Shown here: positions 26,841 through 36,649 of the stretch, in pieces
Layout of the letters: each line of letters begins with the position of its first letter
Position numbering within the stretch: the stretch's first letter is position 1
NCBI GenBank assembly: GCA_035626675.1
Contig: DASPNH010000141.1
Location: 1-64,000 of the forward strand
Reading direction: 5' to 3'
DNA length: 64,000 nucleotides
DNA from: DASPNH01 sp035626675
Lineage (GTDB): Bacteria > Desulfobacterota > Binatia > UBA1149 > CAITLU01
Position numbers and translations under genes: made by a program
Notes under the pieces: model-generated
What the model saw: only the letters and a program-made list of their open reading frames with translations
Told to the model about the DNA's origin: nothing
Databases searched by the model: none

Positions 26841-28565
26841 TCAGCGCAGCAACCCCTCGTCGAACACGGTCTCCCCGCCCAGCACCGTCCGCAGCACGCG
26901 CGTCCGCGGCAGCTGCTCGGTCGGACACGCGTCCTCGTCCAGGATGTCTCGGTCCACGATCAGCAGGTCGGCATGACTTCCGGGCGCGAGCGTGCCGATG
27001 CCGTCCCATCCCAGCACGCGGCCCGCATCACGCGTCCACATTCGAACCGATTCCAGGCGCGTCAACCGGTGGTCGTCATCGTCGTTGCGGTGGCCGCTGC
27101 CCCAGAACTCGTGGGTCTGGCCGAGCGCGATGTGCTCGAAGATGTTCTTGGGTCCCCAGTCGCTGCCCGCCGATACAAGAAGACCTGCGCGCAGCAGGCG
27201 CTTCATCGGAATCAGATCGCGCCAGATGTAGGCGCCGACGCGGCGCTCGAACAGGTCGCCCTTGGCACACGAGAACGACATCGAGGTCGTCACGCAAAAG
27301 CCGAGCTCGGCGTAGCGGCGCGCGTGATCGGCGGTGCACAGGTAGTTGTGCTGCAGGATCCAGCGCCGGTGCGCGACCGGCGTCGTCCTTGCGAACTCTT
27401 CGGCCCGGGCGAGGAAGTCGTCGTGGTCGGCGTAGCCCGCGCCGATGAAGTTGAAGCGCACGTCGTTCGCCGCGCAGTATTCCATCGCCAGCGTCTCGCG
27501 GTGCGGCGGTACGAATTCCCGGCCTCGCGTCAGCTCGCCGTAGGGTCCGATGTACGGGTCGCGCATGCGCAGGAAGCCGGGCGACAGCGGGCCGCCGCGC
27601 GAGAGCGTGACGCCGTCGTGGCGCAGCAGGTCGTCGTCGCGCGAGGTCATCTCGGCCGAGCGCGCCAGGTTGGCGACGAACTCGGCATCGTCGATGGGGC
27701 CGTGCCAGGGCATCGAGTACTGCTGCGACTCCAGCGACGTCATCACGCGCATGCGCAGCTGGTCGTTGGCGCGCAGCATCTGGAAGACGCTGATCTCGGC
27801 CTCGCCCATGACGTGGCCTTCGTAGATCGTGGTCACGCCCATGCGGTGATAGTCGGCCACGCCCTGCAGCGTGGCGGGGAAGGCGATGGACGGATCGAGC
27901 AGCGGCAGCTTGCCGAGCAGCTCGTCCATGAACGGGTCGCCGGTGTAGTAGGTGTTGACGGGTCCGCTCAGGCGTCCGGTCGGATCGCCGCTGGCATCCT
28001 TTTCGATCCAGACGTTCGAGATGCGATCGGGCGTGGAGCGGTCCAGCAGTCCGAGCATGGCGAGCCCCGCCGTGTTGAACACGCAGATGTTGGGCGTGGT
28101 CGGTCCCCATGCCTGCAGCCATACCGGATTGTCGGGCGCCGCCTTGTCGAGGACGTGACGGTCGGGCAGCACGCGCTCGGCCAGATCGCGCCAGGAGCGG
28201 CGCAGGAAGTAGTGCGGCTCACCCACCGGCGAGGCCATGATCCATTCGCCGGCGCTCATCTTCGACGCGCGCTCGCCAATGCGGCTGACGATGTCGTCGT
28301 GACTGGCGGCATCCCACAGCTTGACGAGCGGATACTCGAGGACGCTGAAGTGGAAGAGGTGAGGGTGGGTGTCGATGAAGCCCGGCAGCAGCGTCGCGCC
28401 GTCCAGATCGACGACGGTGGCGCCGGCGCCGGCAACGCTGCGCATGTCCGCCTCGGCGCCGGTGGCTACGACGCGGCCGTCGCGCGCGACCAGCGCATCG
28501 GCCGCCGCCGCGCCCTCTTCCATGGTGCGGACGCGGCCGCCCCGGTACAGGACCGTCTCGCCCAC
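26841..28565 (-). CDS. Amidohydrolase, YtcJ-like (amidohydrolase_3)
   Basis: The frame encodes 574 residues with a GTG start at 28565, 4 nt after the stop of the upstream amidase gene. The metal-site motif GFIDTHPH follows a short beta-sandwich N-terminus (LYRGGRVRTMEEGAAAADAL). Further ligands are likely in YEGHVMGEAE, LQHNYLC and SAGSDWGPKNIFEH. The end (GTLAPGSHADLLIVDRDIL) is the family's closing strand region. The substrate is probably an N-acyl or amide compound. Coupling to an amidase suggests successive steps in degrading an amide-bearing molecule. No signal peptide, so cytoplasmic. Confidence 0.9.
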   Translation of the reverse strand: MGETVLYRGGRVRTMEEGAAAADALVARDGRVVATGAEADMRSVAGAGATVVDLDGATLLPGFIDTHPHLFHFSVLEYPLVKLWDAASHDDIVSRIGERASKMSAGEWIMASPVGEPHYFLRRSWRDLAERVLPDRHVLDKAAPDNPVWLQAWGPTTPNICVFNTAGLAMLGLLDRSTPDRISNVWIEKDASGDPTGRLSGPVNTYYTGDPFMDELLGKLPLLDPSIAFPATLQGVADYHRMGVTTIYEGHVMGEAEISVFQMLRANDQLRMRVMTSLESQQYSMPWHGPIDDAEFVANLARSAEMTSRDDDLLRHDGVTLSRGGPLSPGFLRMRDPYIGPYGELTRGREFVPPHRETLAMEYCAANDVRFNFIGAGYADHDDFLARAEEFARTTPVAHRRWILQHNYLCTADHARRYAELGFCVTTSMSFSCAKGDLFERRVGAYIWRDLIPMKRLLRAGLLVSAGSDWGPKNIFEHIALGQTHEFWGSGHRNDDDDHRLTRLESVRMWTRDAGRVLGWDGIGTLAPGSHADLLIVDRDILDEDACPTEQLPRTRVLRTVLGGETVFDEGLLR

Positions 28566-28569
28566 GGCG

Positions 28570-30021
28570 CTACAGCGGCGCCGGCACGAAGCCGCCGCAG
28601 GCCTGCTCGACGTGGCGTGCGAAGTCGACCGTCGTACGGTCCTCGAGATAGGGCCCGACGATCTGCAGTCCCACCGGCATGCCGGCACACGTGCGGCCGG
28701 CGGGCGCCGCCGTCGCCGGAAGCAGTGCGGCCGTCGCGGGAGCGATCCAGCCGAACATGTCGGCATAGGGAACGGTTTCGCCGTTGATCCGGATGCTGCG
28801 TGCGATGAACGGATCGCTGTGGTCGTGCGCGATGGCGCTGACCTGGTTGACGGGCGTCAGCAGCACGTCGTAGCGGGTGAAGAACTCGGCGAAAGCGTAT
28901 CGCAGGTGCTCGCGCACCTCGTTGGCGCCGAGCCAGTCGCGGTGGGTGGCAGTGCCGTAGCGCGCCATCAGCGCGATGGGAGCTCCGGCGCCGGCAGGAA
29001 AGCTCGCGGCCAGCTTGGACATCTCGGCGAACGTCTCGGGCGGGAAGCCGGCCAGCAGGATCGGCCACAGCAGCTGCTGGTAGACGTCGCAGATCTCGCG
29101 CAGGCGAACCGGCAGCGTCGTCTCCTGGATGCGCGCGCCGGCCTTGCGAAGATTCTCGATCGCCGCGGCAAGAACGGTCCTGACCTCGGCGTCGACGGGA
29201 TAGTCGGTGTCGTCGATGCATGCAGCGATGCGATAGTCCGACAGCCTTTGATGGCGAGGCGCGGGAAGCTCGAGCTTCCATGCCTTGGCGTCCAGCGGCG
29301 CCGGCCGCGCCATGATGTCGAGAAGCAGCGCCAGGTCTCCTGCGCTGCGCGCAATGGGCCCCATCACGCCCAGGTCGACCTCTGCCTTGGCTCCGGGGGG
29401 ACCCGGAATGTGTCCGCGCGGCGGAATGATGCCCAGGCTCGGCTTGTGCCCGAACACTCCGCACCAGTGCGACGGAACGCGAATGGAGCCGCCGATGTCG
29501 CTGCCGATCTCGAACGCGCTGAAGCCCGACGCGATCGATGCCGCGCTGCCCCCCGAGGATCCGCCCGGAGTGCGCTCGGGGTTCCAGGGATTGCGCGTGA
29601 CGCCGAAGACGGGATTGTAGCTCTGCCAGTCTCCTGCGAGCACGGGAACGTTGGTCTTGCCGAAGACGATGGCGCCGGCCTGAACCACGCTCTCGACGAT
29701 GTCGGCGTCGGTGTCGGGCACGTGATCCGCAAACGGCGGAAACCCGGCCGTCGTGCGAATGCCCGCCGTCTCGAAGGTGTCCTTCACGGTGATCGGCAGG
29801 CCGTGCAGCGGTCCCCAGCTCTGCCCGCGCGCGGTGGCCTCGTCGGCCTCGCGTGCACGCGCACGCGCGCGCTCCACGTCGAGCGTGACGACGATGTTGA
29901 GCGGCCCGTTGTAACGCTCGATGCGCTGCAGGTAGGCGTCGAGAAGCTCGGTGGAAGAGACCTCGCGCCGCGCGATGGCGGCGGCGAGCGCGGTAGCTGG
30001 CGAGGTGACGATGTCGATCAC
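28570..30021 (-). CDS. Amidase signature family amidohydrolase
   Basis: The frame encodes 483 residues. The Ser-cisSer-Lys catalytic set is visible: Lys in GLPITVKDTFETAG, and the Gly/Ser-rich signature TPGGSSGGSAASIASG followed by GSDIGGSIRVPSHWCG. Length and arrangement fit the amidase family that hydrolyses carboxylic amides to acid plus ammonia. No signal peptide is present. It is first in a two-gene minus-strand operon with the YtcJ-like amidohydrolase, separated by 4 nt. It is divergent from the coiled-coil gene at 30039. Confidence 0.93.
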   Translation of the reverse strand: MIDIVTSPATALAAAIARREVSSTELLDAYLQRIERYNGPLNIVVTLDVERARARAREADEATARGQSWGPLHGLPITVKDTFETAGIRTTAGFPPFADHVPDTDADIVESVVQAGAIVFGKTNVPVLAGDWQSYNPVFGVTRNPWNPERTPGGSSGGSAASIASGFSAFEIGSDIGGSIRVPSHWCGVFGHKPSLGIIPPRGHIPGPPGAKAEVDLGVMGPIARSAGDLALLLDIMARPAPLDAKAWKLELPAPRHQRLSDYRIAACIDDTDYPVDAEVRTVLAAAIENLRKAGARIQETTLPVRLREICDVYQQLLWPILLAGFPPETFAEMSKLAASFPAGAGAPIALMARYGTATHRDWLGANEVREHLRYAFAEFFTRYDVLLTPVNQVSAIAHDHSDPFIARSIRINGETVPYADMFGWIAPATAALLPATAAPAGRTCAGMPVGLQIVGPYLEDRTTVDFARHVEQACGGFVPAPL

Positions 30022-30038
30022 GGTCCGGTTCTAACGAC

Positions 30039-30616
30039 GTGGGGTGCGTGCTGCAAAGGCGCGGCATTCATGCCAGCCGAGTCATTGACGCTGCGCTTCA
30101 TCCTGCGACAGCATCTGGCGCGGCAGGTGGAGGTGAACCGGATGGCGATGGCGCTCTGGATACGCTTGCGTACGCGCGGCGACTTCGGGAGGCTGGGTTC
30201 AGCGAGCAGCAGGCCGAAGGTCAGGCCCAGGCGCTCGCCGCGGCGATGACCGATACGTTGGCGACGAAGCAGGACCTGAACGAGCTGGCTGCGGCAAGCA
30301 GACAGGACGTGCGCGACCTGGGAGCGCGTACGGACGCGGGCTTTGCCGAAGTCTACGCGCGCATGGACGCTCGCTTCGCCGCAGTCGACGCGAGGTTCCA
30401 GCTTCTGGAAACGCGTCTGGAAGAAACCGAGAAGCGGATGGTGATTCGGCTCGTGGAGCTCGAGAAGCGTACGGAGATTCGCCTGGCAGAGCTGGCCGCC
30501 CAGCTTCGCGGCGAGATGAGGGAGATGGAGCATCGCCTCACGATCCGGCTCGGCGGAATCATGGTCGCCTCGGTCACCGTCACTTCGGCGATCGTCTCTG
30601 CGATGGTGCGACTGGC

Positions 30617-30620
<4 letters not shown>
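30039..30620 (+). CDS. DUF1640-like coiled-coil, membrane-anchored protein (5' end probably frameshifted)
   Basis: The readable frame contains LDTLAYARRLREAGFSEQQA, the start of the bacterial DUF1640/CCDC90-like family, then a heptad coiled coil (TKQDLNELAAASRQDVRDL onward) and a C-terminal hydrophobic segment (LTIRLGGIMVASVTVTSAIV) that anchors the inner membrane. The in-frame sequence upstream of LDT is not family-like. A strong GGAGG (30129-30133) lies 8 nt before ATGGCGATGG at 30142, but that ATG is out of frame by a CT-rich dinucleotide. The natural product probably begins MAMALDTLAY. The last 4 bases overlap the convergent DUF808 gene. Confidence 0.7.
30129..30144 (+). promoter_or_regulatory. 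Strong ribosome binding site with out-of-frame ATG
   Basis: GGAGG at 30129-30133 sits 8 nt before ATG 30142. The ATG frame carries on into an unrelated peptide. Removing two bases of the CTCT run at 30154-30157 joins it to the DUF1640-like frame, as expected of a native start disrupted by a small insertion. Confidence 0.5.
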
Positions 30621-31594
<974 letters not shown>

Positions 31595-31686
31595 GGGCCG
31601 GCACGGTAGACGAGCCGCGCGGGCGCTCAACACGCAAGGCGGTGCGGACCCTAGTCCTGCACCAAGGAGGGAGGTCGGCGGCAGGC

Positions 31687-31712
31687 CGGTGCGACGCGGT
31701 GGCGTCGCACCG
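31687..31712 (-). terminator. Terminator-like hairpin after the 102-aa gene
   Basis: CGGTGCGACG pairs with CGTCGCACCG (10 bp, 6-nt loop) immediately downstream of the stop of the minus-strand gene at 31718-32026. No U-tract follows, so intrinsic termination is unproven. Confidence 0.42.
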
Positions 31713-31717
31713 AGTCG

Positions 31718-32026
31718 CTAGTCGAAACGACCGATGGGACGCACGAACGTGTACCGCGCGGGGCCGCCGACCATGCGCTTGGCGGTACCTGCCACGTCAT
31801 CGGAGATGGCCGCGACAGGCAGCATCAGAATGAACATGCCGGCACCCAGCGCGGTCGTTCCGAGTCCGAGTGGCCGCAGCAGCGTCACGTCGAAGAACGA
31901 GCTGACGATCCGCACGCCGATGCTTTGGCGCTCCGGTTCCGGTGCCGGCTGGGTGTCCTGCGCCAGCGCCGAAGCGGCGGTGGTGCTGATGAGCATAATG
32001 GTGAAGACGAGGGAGAGAAGTTGCAT
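31718..32026 (-). CDS. Small exported or membrane protein, 102 aa
   Basis: The frame encodes 102 residues from ATG 32026. AGGAAACC lies upstream. A signal peptide (MQLLSLVFTIMLISTTAASALAQ) precedes a short linker, then a hydrophobic segment (LGTTALGAGMFILMLPVAAI) and a conserved-looking tail, VGGPARYTFVRPIGRFD. The pattern of one late hydrophobic segment plus a PARYTF-RPLG-like end recurs in small proteins of related proteobacteria, from my own recollection. Function unknown. Confidence 0.72.
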   Translation of the reverse strand: MQLLSLVFTIMLISTTAASALAQDTQPAPEPERQSIGVRIVSSFFDVTLLRPLGLGTTALGAGMFILMLPVAAISDDVAGTAKRMVGGPARYTFVRPIGRFD

Positions 32027-32218
32027 GGAATGGTTTCCTGTTTTCGGAGGCGTGTAGATGTGGCGGGACGGCGAACCCGTGGACCTATAGGCGCCTGCCA
32101 CGAGTGACACAAGGAATTGGAGAGTGCGGTTGATGACATTCGCCTCCCACCGCCTACCCGGCGTGCGCCAGCGCCCGGCGTTGCGCCGCCGCCATGGTTC
32201 GAGCATAGGGCGGATGTC

Positions 32219-33406
32219 GTGACCGCATCTTCGGCCTCTGCCAGATTCGAGCTTCGCGGCGGCGAGAAGTGTCGCAGCCCCTTTGCCTCCTACGCGGCTC
32301 TTCGCGATCACGACCCCGTTCATCACGTCGCCGACGGCGACTACTACGTGCTGACGCGCTTTGCCGATGTCTGGGCCGCGGCCGCCGACCCCGCGACATT
32401 CTCCTCGGCCAGCGGCCTTACCGTGAATTATGGCGACGTCGATGCCCTCGGGATGGGATCGGCCATGCCGATGGTGTTCCTGGATCCGCCCGAGCACACG
32501 AAGTTTCGCGCGCTGGTGACGCGCAAGCTGACCACGCGCAAGGTTTCCGAGCTCGAGCCCGAGGTGCGGCTTCTGGTCCGCCAGCGGCTCGACCGCCTGG
32601 GCGAGATGGGCCGGGCCGACATCGTGGCCGAGCTGTTCCAGCCGTTGCCGAGCTTCGTGGTGGCACACTATCTGGGTGTTCCGCCCGCCGACCGTGCCCT
32701 GTTCGGACGCTGGAGCGAGGCCATCGTGCAGGCGGCCGGCACCGGCGACGTCATGAGCGCGGGCGACGCTTTCAGCGAGCTGCTCGGCTACTTCGCCAGC
32801 CTCATCGACCACCGCCGCACGCATCCGGGCGACGACATCGTCTCCGATCTCGTCCAGCTCGGCGAGAGCACGGTGACCACCGCCCGCATCCTCGGGTTCG
32901 CCTTTACGATGGTGACGGGTGGCAACGATACGGTGACGGGCATGCTGGCCGGATCGGCTTGCCTGCTCACGCAGAATCCGCAGCAGCGAGCCAGGCTGCT
33001 AGCCGCTCCCGAGCTCATTCCCAGCGCGGTCGAGGAGCTGCTGCGTCTGACCTCGCCCGTGCAAAACCTGGCTCGCACCGTCACGCGCGACGTCGAGCTG
33101 CATGGCGTGACGATCCCGAAAGGCAGGAAGGTGCTGCTCTGCTATGCCGCCGCCAATCGCGACGATCGCGAGTTCGGCCCCACCGCCGAGATGCTCGACG
33201 TCGAGCGGAAGATCGTCAAGATCCTGACTCTGAGCTACGGCACGCACTACTGCATCGGTGCCGCCGCCGCGCGATTGCAGTCACGGGTTGCGCTCGAGGA
33301 ACTGCTGCGACGCTTCCCGCACTTCGACGTCGACGTCGAGGCAGGGGTGTACGCGCCCGGGCCGTACGTGCGCCGGCATCAGTCGCTGCCGTGGTCGGCG
33401 TCGTAG
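32219..33406 (+). CDS. Cytochrome P450
   Basis: The heme-binding signature SYGTHYCIGAAAARLQ supplies the Cys thiolate. The ExxR of the K helix is EELLR and the I-helix motif is TGGNDTVTG, a variant of A/G-G-x-D-T. I chose GTG 32219 (395 aa) because the family-like fold begins soon after (SPFASYAALRDHDPVHH). A TTG at 32117 would add a Pro/Arg-rich stretch that does not look native. It is soluble, with no membrane anchor. The substrate is unknown. No ferredoxin or reductase partner lies beside it, so electrons must come from elsewhere. Confidence 0.9.
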   Translation: MTASSASARFELRGGEKCRSPFASYAALRDHDPVHHVADGDYYVLTRFADVWAAAADPATFSSASGLTVNYGDVDALGMGSAMPMVFLDPPEHTKFRALVTRKLTTRKVSELEPEVRLLVRQRLDRLGEMGRADIVAELFQPLPSFVVAHYLGVPPADRALFGRWSEAIVQAAGTGDVMSAGDAFSELLGYFASLIDHRRTHPGDDIVSDLVQLGESTVTTARILGFAFTMVTGGNDTVTGMLAGSACLLTQNPQQRARLLAAPELIPSAVEELLRLTSPVQNLARTVTRDVELHGVTIPKGRKVLLCYAAANRDDREFGPTAEMLDVERKIVKILTLSYGTHYCIGAAAARLQSRVALEELLRRFPHFDVDVEAGVYAPGPYVRRHQSLPWSAS

Positions 33407-33443
33407 GGGCGCGCAGGACCGCACGGCTGAAGGCCAGGTTCGA

Positions 33444-33461
33444 CGTCGCGGGTGCGCGACG
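33444..33461. terminator. Short GC hairpin between convergent P450 and luciferase-like genes
   Basis: CGTCGCG (33444-33450) pairs with CGCGACG (33455-33461) around a 4-nt loop, in the 77-bp gap between two convergent stops. No U-tract is visible. Confidence 0.35.
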
Positions 33462-33483
33462 AAACGGTCGCCGGCGTTGCGAC

Positions 33484-34347
33484 TCAGGCGCGCGCGATGA
33501 ATGCGTTGCCGAACGCCTCCAGGCCCTGGGTCAGGCCTTCCTTGTCGAAGGCCGGCGGCGCCAGGATCAGGCGGTTCACGCCGAGATCTTCCTGCCTCTT
33601 CACGAAGTCGTGGTCGGGCGACATCATCGCCGCAGTGATCTCGATGGCGTCGGCGTTGGTGCCTACGCGCTGGCATTCCTCGCGCATGACGCCGAGCAGA
33701 TGCGTCAGGCCTTTCTCGCCGCCGCGGCCCGGGAAGAAGCCGTTGCCGTAGCGCGCAGCGCGCTTGGCAGCAAGATCGGTGTGGCCGCCGAGCACGATCG
33801 GGATGCCGCCGCTCTGCACCGGTTTCGGGTTCGACTCGACGTTCTTCCACGAGAAGTACTTGCCGCTGAAGCTGGACGGCCCGGGCGACCACAGGCTGCG
33901 CATGGCATCGACCGACTCGCGGGTGCGCGCGGCACGGTCCTCGAACGGGATGCCGAGCGAGTTGAACTCTTCCTCGAGCCAGCCCACGCCGATGCCGAGG
34001 ATCATGCGGCCGCTGGACAGCAGATCGATCGACGCGGCCTCCTTGGCCACGTACGCCGGATGGCGCTGCGGCAGGATCAGGACGCCGGTTGCCAGCTTGA
34101 TCTTCGTGGTGAGCGCGGCGGCGTAGGCGAGCGCGATGAACGGATCGGGAATGGGCGCATCCTCGGGCGCCGGCATGCGTCCGTCAGCCGAGTAGGGATA
34201 GGTGGACTGGTAGCCGCGCGGCACCAGAACGTGCTCGACGGTCCAGATCGACTCGATGCCGACGCGCTCGGCGGTGACGGCAAGGTGCGCGAACACGTCC
34301 GGCTGCGAAAGCGGGCCGGCGTTGACGAACATCAATCCGTACTTCAT
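33484..34347 (-). CDS. LLM-class (luciferase-like) flavin or F420-dependent oxidoreductase
   Basis: The frame encodes 287 residues starting MKYGLMFVNAGPL. The fold pattern of the bacterial luciferase-like TIM barrel is clear: TAERVGIESIWTVEHV, LATGVLILPQRHP, AKEAASIDLLSSGRMILGIG, GWLEEEFNSLGIPFEDRAAR and GKYFSWKNVESNPKPVQ. The GIGVGW and N-terminal features fit the TIGR03619-type subgroup, which often uses F420 rather than FMN. Cofactor choice is inferred. The reaction is unknown. It is convergent with the P450 gene. Confidence 0.9.
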   Translation of the reverse strand: MKYGLMFVNAGPLSQPDVFAHLAVTAERVGIESIWTVEHVLVPRGYQSTYPYSADGRMPAPEDAPIPDPFIALAYAAALTTKIKLATGVLILPQRHPAYVAKEAASIDLLSSGRMILGIGVGWLEEEFNSLGIPFEDRAARTRESVDAMRSLWSPGPSSFSGKYFSWKNVESNPKPVQSGGIPIVLGGHTDLAAKRAARYGNGFFPGRGGEKGLTHLLGVMREECQRVGTNADAIEITAAMMSPDHDFVKRQEDLGVNRLILAPPAFDKEGLTQGLEAFGNAFIARA

Positions 34348-34505
34348 CGGGGTCCCCTCGCTCGAAAAGATCGAACGACGAACCCGTTAGGCCCTTTGGG
34401 CCGATAGAGCAAAGAGAGGTTTGGCGTGACGTGATTGGCGACCGCGACGGCGCGCCGGTGACGGCCGCGGCACGACGATGCCGTGCCGCGGCCGAAGCAA
34501 TGCGA

Positions 34506-35297
34506 CTACTGCCGCTGCCGGTCGCGCGAAGTGGTCTTGCCGGCCTGTGTGGTCGAGCCGCGCTGCGCGGAGGCCGGCTCGTTCTGATGCGACATGATCT
34601 CTTCGGCCGGCGAGTCGGCGCCGCCCGGAGTGCGGCCGCCTTGCTGGCCCTGCTGCTGCTGACGCGAGCTGGAGGTGCCGCCCTGCTGCGAGGTCGCAAG
34701 CTCCTGCTGCTCGGTCATCGTGGTGTCGGTGCTGCCGATCTGACGACTGAAAGTGCTGCTGGTGGGCGAGGCTGCCTGCGCCTGCATGCGCGCGAAGCTG
34801 GCACTCTGCGACGCCTGCGCGCCCTGACCGGCCGCGTCGTCCGCGTTGGCGATCTCGCCGCGGTAGCCGCCGGTCTCCTGGCCGCGCTCTTCGATGAACT
34901 GCTTGAAGCGCTCCAGGCTCTCCTGGGTGTTCCACGAAACCAGGCCGATCGCGTCGCCCACGGTCTCGAGCGCGCCTTCGGGCTCGTAGTCGAGCTGCAG
35001 CGTGATGCGGCAGGTATCGTCGGAGAGACGATGGAAGGTGACCACGCCGGCGTTGTGCGCGCCGTCGATGCTGGTCCAGGCGATGCGCTTGTCCGGGATC
35101 TGCTCGGTGATGCGTGCAGTCCACTCCTTGCGGCGGCCGCCGATCTCGGCGCACCAGTGGAGCGTGGCGTCATCGAGCTGGCGCACCGACTCCACGCCCT
35201 GCATGAACTGCGGGAACTCCTCGAATTGCGTCCACTGATTGTAGGCGGTGCGGACGGGTACGGCGATGTCGATGGTCTCTACGATGTTGCTGGCCAT
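34506..35297 (-). CDS. SRPBCC (polyketide-cyclase/dehydrase-like) protein with long Gln/Ser-rich tail
   Basis: The frame encodes 263 residues from ATG 35297, with AGGAG upstream. Residues 1-150 are the START/SRPBCC helix-grip fold of the cyclase/dehydrase type: IDIAVPVRTAYNQWTQFEEF, FMQGVESV and ITLQLDYEPEGALE. The remaining 110 residues are low complexity, rich in Gln, Ser, Thr and Gly (SSSRQQQQGQQGG), and likely disordered. The domain binds hydrophobic small molecules in relatives; the ligand here is unknown. It is probably monocistronic. Confidence 0.88.
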   Translation of the reverse strand: MASNIVETIDIAVPVRTAYNQWTQFEEFPQFMQGVESVRQLDDATLHWCAEIGGRRKEWTARITEQIPDKRIAWTSIDGAHNAGVVTFHRLSDDTCRITLQLDYEPEGALETVGDAIGLVSWNTQESLERFKQFIEERGQETGGYRGEIANADDAAGQGAQASQSASFARMQAQAASPTSSTFSRQIGSTDTTMTEQQELATSQQGGTSSSRQQQQGQQGGRTPGGADSPAEEIMSHQNEPASAQRGSTTQAGKTTSRDRQRQ

Positions 35298-35449
35298 GGT
35301 CGTCACTCCTGTAGACGGGCAGACGCGTACAGCCGCAGCGGCCGCACGTCGCATGCATCGAGGCTGGTACGACTATGGATGCGCGTCAACGGGTGTCGGC
35401 GCGAAATGCCGACACCCGCCGCACAGGAGTGGGAAGCGCGAGTGCGCTG

Positions 35450-36511
35450 TTACCAGCGAGCCTTGCTGCCGCGGGTGTCGACGTGCACGAACGGCCCATG
35501 GGCGGAGTTGGCCTTGTAGACAGCCAGACCGCCGTGCATGTGCGAGGGCGAGTTGGGTTCCAGCACGGTCTCGACCAGCTCATAGAGGATCTTGGCGTCG
35601 GCGTTGTCGATGCGGCCGTCGCGGTTGAGATCGTCCATGTTGCCGTCGCCGTCGTTGTCGACGAAGACGTCGGCCGCGTCACCATAGGAGTGTCGGCTGT
35701 AGCTGGTCTCGTTGCCGATCGTGGAGTTGTAGTGGGGCGTGCGATAGCCGCTCATCACGTGCAGGGTCTCGGCCTTGATGCCCTTGCGTGCCATCTCTTC
35801 CATGAGGGCTTCGAGCTTGACGAGGAGAGCGGTCTGCAGAGCCAGGTATTTCGGGAACACGCCGTTCTGCTTGCACAGGAACTGGCCGAGCTTGAAATGC
35901 GGAGACACCTTGGCGTCGACGTTCTCCGCGGTCACCTGGACGAACCCGCGCGGCGGCAGGTAGGCGGGATTGCCCTTGAGCGGCTCGCGCTCGTACTGGC
36001 CGATGCGGTAGCTGCCCACATGCTCCTCGCCCGCATAGGGCTGGAGGACGAAGGCCAGCACGTCGGCCGAATGCCCGCTGGTGCGGTCGATGACGCGGAT
36101 ACGGTGGGTGCCGGGCTTCGAGGGCGCCGTCCATTGCCACGAATGAGGCCCGGTTCGCGCGATCGTGCCGCCGTTGGTCTTGGCCAGGAACGAGGACTTG
36201 GCCGGCGCGTCGGCGGTCTCGATGCCCAGGCTCTGGCCTGGCAGGACGAAGGCCGACATGATGCGGTAGGGCGACTCGACGCCCGCGATGCGCAGCGAGA
36301 ACTCGGCCCGGATGGTGTCGGCCTCGGTGACGACTCGCGGAGGCTCGTAATCGTCCTCCCAGGACGCGACGGCCGCCGCGGTCGCGGCGGTGCACATGTC
36401 GTCGTTCTCGCAGATGCGATCCGCATTCCGCGACGAATGACCCGACGAACAGCTGGTAAGAAGCGAGATGGCGAACAAAGCCGCCACCAACCCCCGGTCC
36501 CCCTTGCTCAT
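35450..36511 (-). CDS. Lipoprotein M15-type peptidase with embedded calcium-binding loops
   Basis: The frame encodes 353 residues. ATG 36511 gives a lipoprotein signal peptide ending LLTSC (Cys lipidated), after MSKGDRGLVAALFAIS. Longer in-frame starts exist. An N-terminal beta domain (about 65-165) precedes the peptidase region with SGYRTPHYN, S-R-H-S-Y-G-D-A-A-D at 272-281 (SxHxxGxAxD, two zinc ligands) and HVD near 343 (third ligand), as in D-Ala-D-Ala carboxypeptidase-type M15 enzymes. Residues 285-306 insert two dockerin/EF-hand-like loops (DNDGDGNMDD and DGRIDNADAK). It probably trims peptidoglycan peptides at the envelope. Confidence 0.82.
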   Translation of the reverse strand: MSKGDRGLVAALFAISLLTSCSSGHSSRNADRICENDDMCTAATAAAVASWEDDYEPPRVVTEADTIRAEFSLRIAGVESPYRIMSAFVLPGQSLGIETADAPAKSSFLAKTNGGTIARTGPHSWQWTAPSKPGTHRIRVIDRTSGHSADVLAFVLQPYAGEEHVGSYRIGQYEREPLKGNPAYLPPRGFVQVTAENVDAKVSPHFKLGQFLCKQNGVFPKYLALQTALLVKLEALMEEMARKGIKAETLHVMSGYRTPHYNSTIGNETSYSRHSYGDAADVFVDNDGDGNMDDLNRDGRIDNADAKILYELVETVLEPNSPSHMHGGLAVYKANSAHGPFVHVDTRGSKARW

Positions 36512-36649
36512 GGCACTGTGTAATAGCATCGGAACAAGGGATTTGCGCGCGCGACTGTGTAGAAAACCGATGTCCTCCACCATCGTGCGGGGCATCCTCT
36601 CAAAATGATTCACCGCGGGGCTGCAAGAATTCCCGCATTCGGGTGCGAC

